Shown in pieces: positions 5,443-6,934 of a DNA stretch of 6,934 nt. Within the stretch, counting starts at the first letter, position 1. The number at the start of each line of letters is the position of its first letter. Source of the DNA: Hyphomicrobiales bacterium. GTDB taxonomy: Bacteria > Pseudomonadota > Alphaproteobacteria > Rhizobiales > Xanthobacteraceae. The translations under genes and the position numbers were made by a program. The DNA is taken from positions 1 to 6,934 of the forward strand of contig JAKFYO010000133.1 in the NCBI GenBank assembly GCA_021730825.1, read 5' to 3'. The notes below the pieces were generated by a model that was not told the DNA's origin, searched no databases, and saw only the letters and a program-made list of their open reading frames with translations.

Positions 5443-6934
5443 ATGAGTAAAATGTCGCGTGCCGCTTATGCGGACATGTTCGGACCCACGACCGGCGACA
5501 AGGTGCGGCTCGCAGATACCGAGCTCTTTATCGAGATCGAGAAGGACTTCACCACCTATGGCGAAGAGGTGAAGTTCGGCGGCGGCAAAGTCATCCGCGA
5601 CGGCATGGGACAGTCACAGGTGACGCGCGCACAAGGTGCCGTCGATACCGTCATTACCAACGCTGTGATCCTCGATCACTGGGGCATCGTTAAAGCCGAT
5701 ATCGGCATCAAGGACGGGAAGATCGTTGCGATCGGCAAAGCCGGTAATCCGGACATCCAGCCGAACGTCGATATTATTATCGGGCCCGGTACGGAAGCGA
5801 TCGCGGGCGAGGGGAAGATCGTCACCGCAGGGGGCTTCGACAGCCACATTCACTTTATATGTCCGCAGCAGCTCGACGACGCGTTGATGTCGGGTGTCAC
5901 GACGCTCCTGGGCGGCGGCACCGGTCCCGCGCATGGCACGCTGGCGACAACCTGCACTCCCGGCCCATGGCACATCGGCCGCATGATCCAGGCGATGGAC
6001 GAAGTGCCGATCAACATCGGCATTTCCGGCAAGGGCAATGCTTCGCTTCCCGGCGCGCTGGAAGAGATGGTGCTGGGTGGTGCCTGTGCGCTGAAGCTGC
6101 ACGAAGACTGGGGCACGACACCGGCTGCTATCGATTGCTGTCTTACGGTCGCCGACCAACTCGACGTGCAGGTGATGCTGCACTCCGACACACTGAATGA
6201 ATCGGGCTTCGTGGAAGACACGATCAAGGCATTCAAAGGCCGCACCATTCATGCCTTCCACACGGAAGGTGCGGGCGGCGGCCACGCGCCGGACATCATG
6301 AAGGTCGCTGGCCTGCCGAATGTGCTGCCGTCATCGACCAATCCGACGCGGCCGTTCACGGTGAACACGCTGGATGAGCATCTCGACATGCTCATGGTCT
6401 GCCACCATCTCGATCCGGGCATTGCAGAGGACCTGGCGTTCGCAGAAAGCCGCATCCGCCGCGAGACGATTGCGGCCGAAGACATTCTTCATGACATCGG
6501 TGCGCTTTCGATGATGTCGTCCGACAGTCAGGCCATGGGCCGCATCGGCGAAGTCGCGACGCGTACCTGGCAGACCGCCGACAAGATGAAGAAGCAGCGC
6601 GGCTCGCTGAAAGGCGAGAAGGGCAACGATAACATCCGCGCCAAGCGCTACATCGCGAAATACACGATCAATCCCGCAATCGCGCATGGCGTGTCGAAAC
6701 ACATTGGTTCTGTAGAAAAAGGCAAGCTCGCCGACCTCGTGATCTGGTCGCCGGCGTTCTTTGGCACCAAACCCGACATGATCCTGAAGGGCGGCAGCAT
6801 CGTCGCGGCCCAGATGGGCGATCCGAACGCCTCGATCCCGACGCCGCAGCCGGTGCATTTCCGCCCGATGTGGGGCGCGATGGGCAAATCCCGCACCGCG
6901 TCTTCGGTGGTCTTCACGTCGAAGGCCGCAGTCC
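5443..6934 (+). CDS. ureC: Urease alpha (catalytic) subunit UreC, 3' end outside window
   Basis: Catalytic subunit of the nickel urease (urea + water to ammonia and carbamate). 497 codons are present with no stop, against about 570 for the family, so roughly the last 70 residues are cut off. The frame is intact throughout. Active-site residues, one number above Klebsiella numbering: nickel ligands H135 and H137 (FDSHIHF), the lysine to be carbamylated K218 and substrate-binding H220 (LKLHEDWG), H247 (MLHSD), H273 (HAFHTEG), flap cysteine C320 and catalytic H321 (VCHHLD), and D361 ([10 protein letters not shown]). The ATG at 5443 ([19 protein letters not shown]) is preferred: it has GAGAG 7 nt upstream and fits the family N-terminus. 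The ATG at 5452 is a weaker alternative. It follows the AbrB-like gene by 16 nt, so it is very likely cotranscribed with it. Nothing suggests inactivation. Confidence 0.97.
   Translation, partial: MSKMSRAAYADMFGPTTGDKVRLADTELFIEIEKDFTTYGEEVKFGGGKVIRDGMGQSQVTRAQGAVDTVITNAVILDHWGIVKADIGIKDGKIVAIGKAGNPDIQPNVDIIIGPGTEAIAGEGKIVTAGGFDSHIHFICPQQLDDALMSGVTTLLGGGTGPAHGTLATTCTPGPWHIGRMIQAMDEVPINIGISGKGNASLPGALEEMVLGGACALKLHEDWGTTPAAIDCCLTVADQLDVQVMLHSDTLNESGFVEDTIKAFKGRTIHAFHTEGAGGGHAPDIMKVAGLPNVLPSSTNPTRPFTVNTLDEHLDMLMVCHHLDPGIAEDLAFAESRIRRETIAAEDILHDIGALSMMSSDSQAMGRIGEVATRTWQTADKMKKQRGSLKGEKGNDNIRAKRYIAKYTINPAIAHGVSKHIGSVEKGKLADLVIWSPAFFGTKPDMILKGGSIVAAQMGDPNASIPTPQPVHFRPMWGAMGKSRTASSVVFTSKAAV

Noticed and set aside
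5165..5446. 93-residue plus-strand frame across the ureAB-abrB-ureC junctions
   Set aside because: It overlaps the AbrB-like gene in another frame, has no recognisable motif, and its Arg/Ala-rich sequence is typical of an off-frame reading.
5427..5450. Seven-codon reading frame (MREPHHE) directly after the AbrB-like stop, overlapping the ureC start
   Set aside because: TAAATG is suggestive of re-initiation, but no ribosome-binding site favours it over ureC and such short frames are common by chance.
5614..6285. 223-residue open frame on the minus strand
   Set aside because: It lies wholly opposite ureC, whose frame is intact with all active-site residues; the antisense frame is low-complexity in Arg/His/Ala and matches no family I recognise, as expected from GC-rich codon bias.

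Overview
The window is a compact, one-directional (+ strand) gene cluster for taking up urea and breaking it down. Gene order and protein motifs point to an alphaproteobacterium, most likely Hyphomicrobiales near the Bradyrhizobium/Xanthobacteraceae group. This is inferred from GC-rich coding sequence, the urt-then-ure order and the alphaproteobacterial look of UrtB and UreC; the species cannot be named from the sequence alone.

Layout: (1) 1-794 is the 3' part of urtB, cut by the window edge, then urtC (791-2230), urtD (2234-2989) and urtE (2993-3688). These are the two permeases and two ATPases of a UrtABCDE-type urea ABC transporter. The binding protein UrtA is not in the window and is expected upstream. 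(2) ureD (3663-4511) overlaps the end of urtE by 26 nt, so uptake and urease genes form one continuous unit. (3) 4524-5168 encodes a single polypeptide with urease gamma and beta subunits fused through a lysine-rich linker. (4) 5169-5237 is the only real intergenic space (69 nt) and is dense in structure: an exact TTAA-N7-TTAAC (CtrA-type) site, an exact 8-bp direct repeat with an 11-nt period, and a hairpin that would cover the next ribosome-binding site. (5) 5238-5426 encodes a 62-residue AbrB/MazE-like (SpoVT-AbrB fold) DNA-binding protein with no toxin partner beside it. (6) 5443-6934 is ureC, the catalytic alpha subunit, open at the right edge; all expected nickel ligands and catalytic residues are present. 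UreE, UreF and UreG are expected downstream.

How it works together: UrtBCDE (with UrtA) imports scarce urea using ATP. UreAB and UreC form the nickel urease that converts urea to ammonia and carbamate/CO2, and UreD is the first scaffold for nickel delivery to UreC. All junctions are overlaps or gaps of 3-16 nt except the 69-nt gap before the AbrB-like gene. That gap is the most interesting spot: it looks like an internal control point separating ureAB from ureC. Two protein-level oddities also stand out: a roughly 92-residue, membrane-rich insertion near the C-terminus of UrtC, and the gamma-beta urease fusion. No RNA genes, mobile elements or CRISPR arrays were seen.
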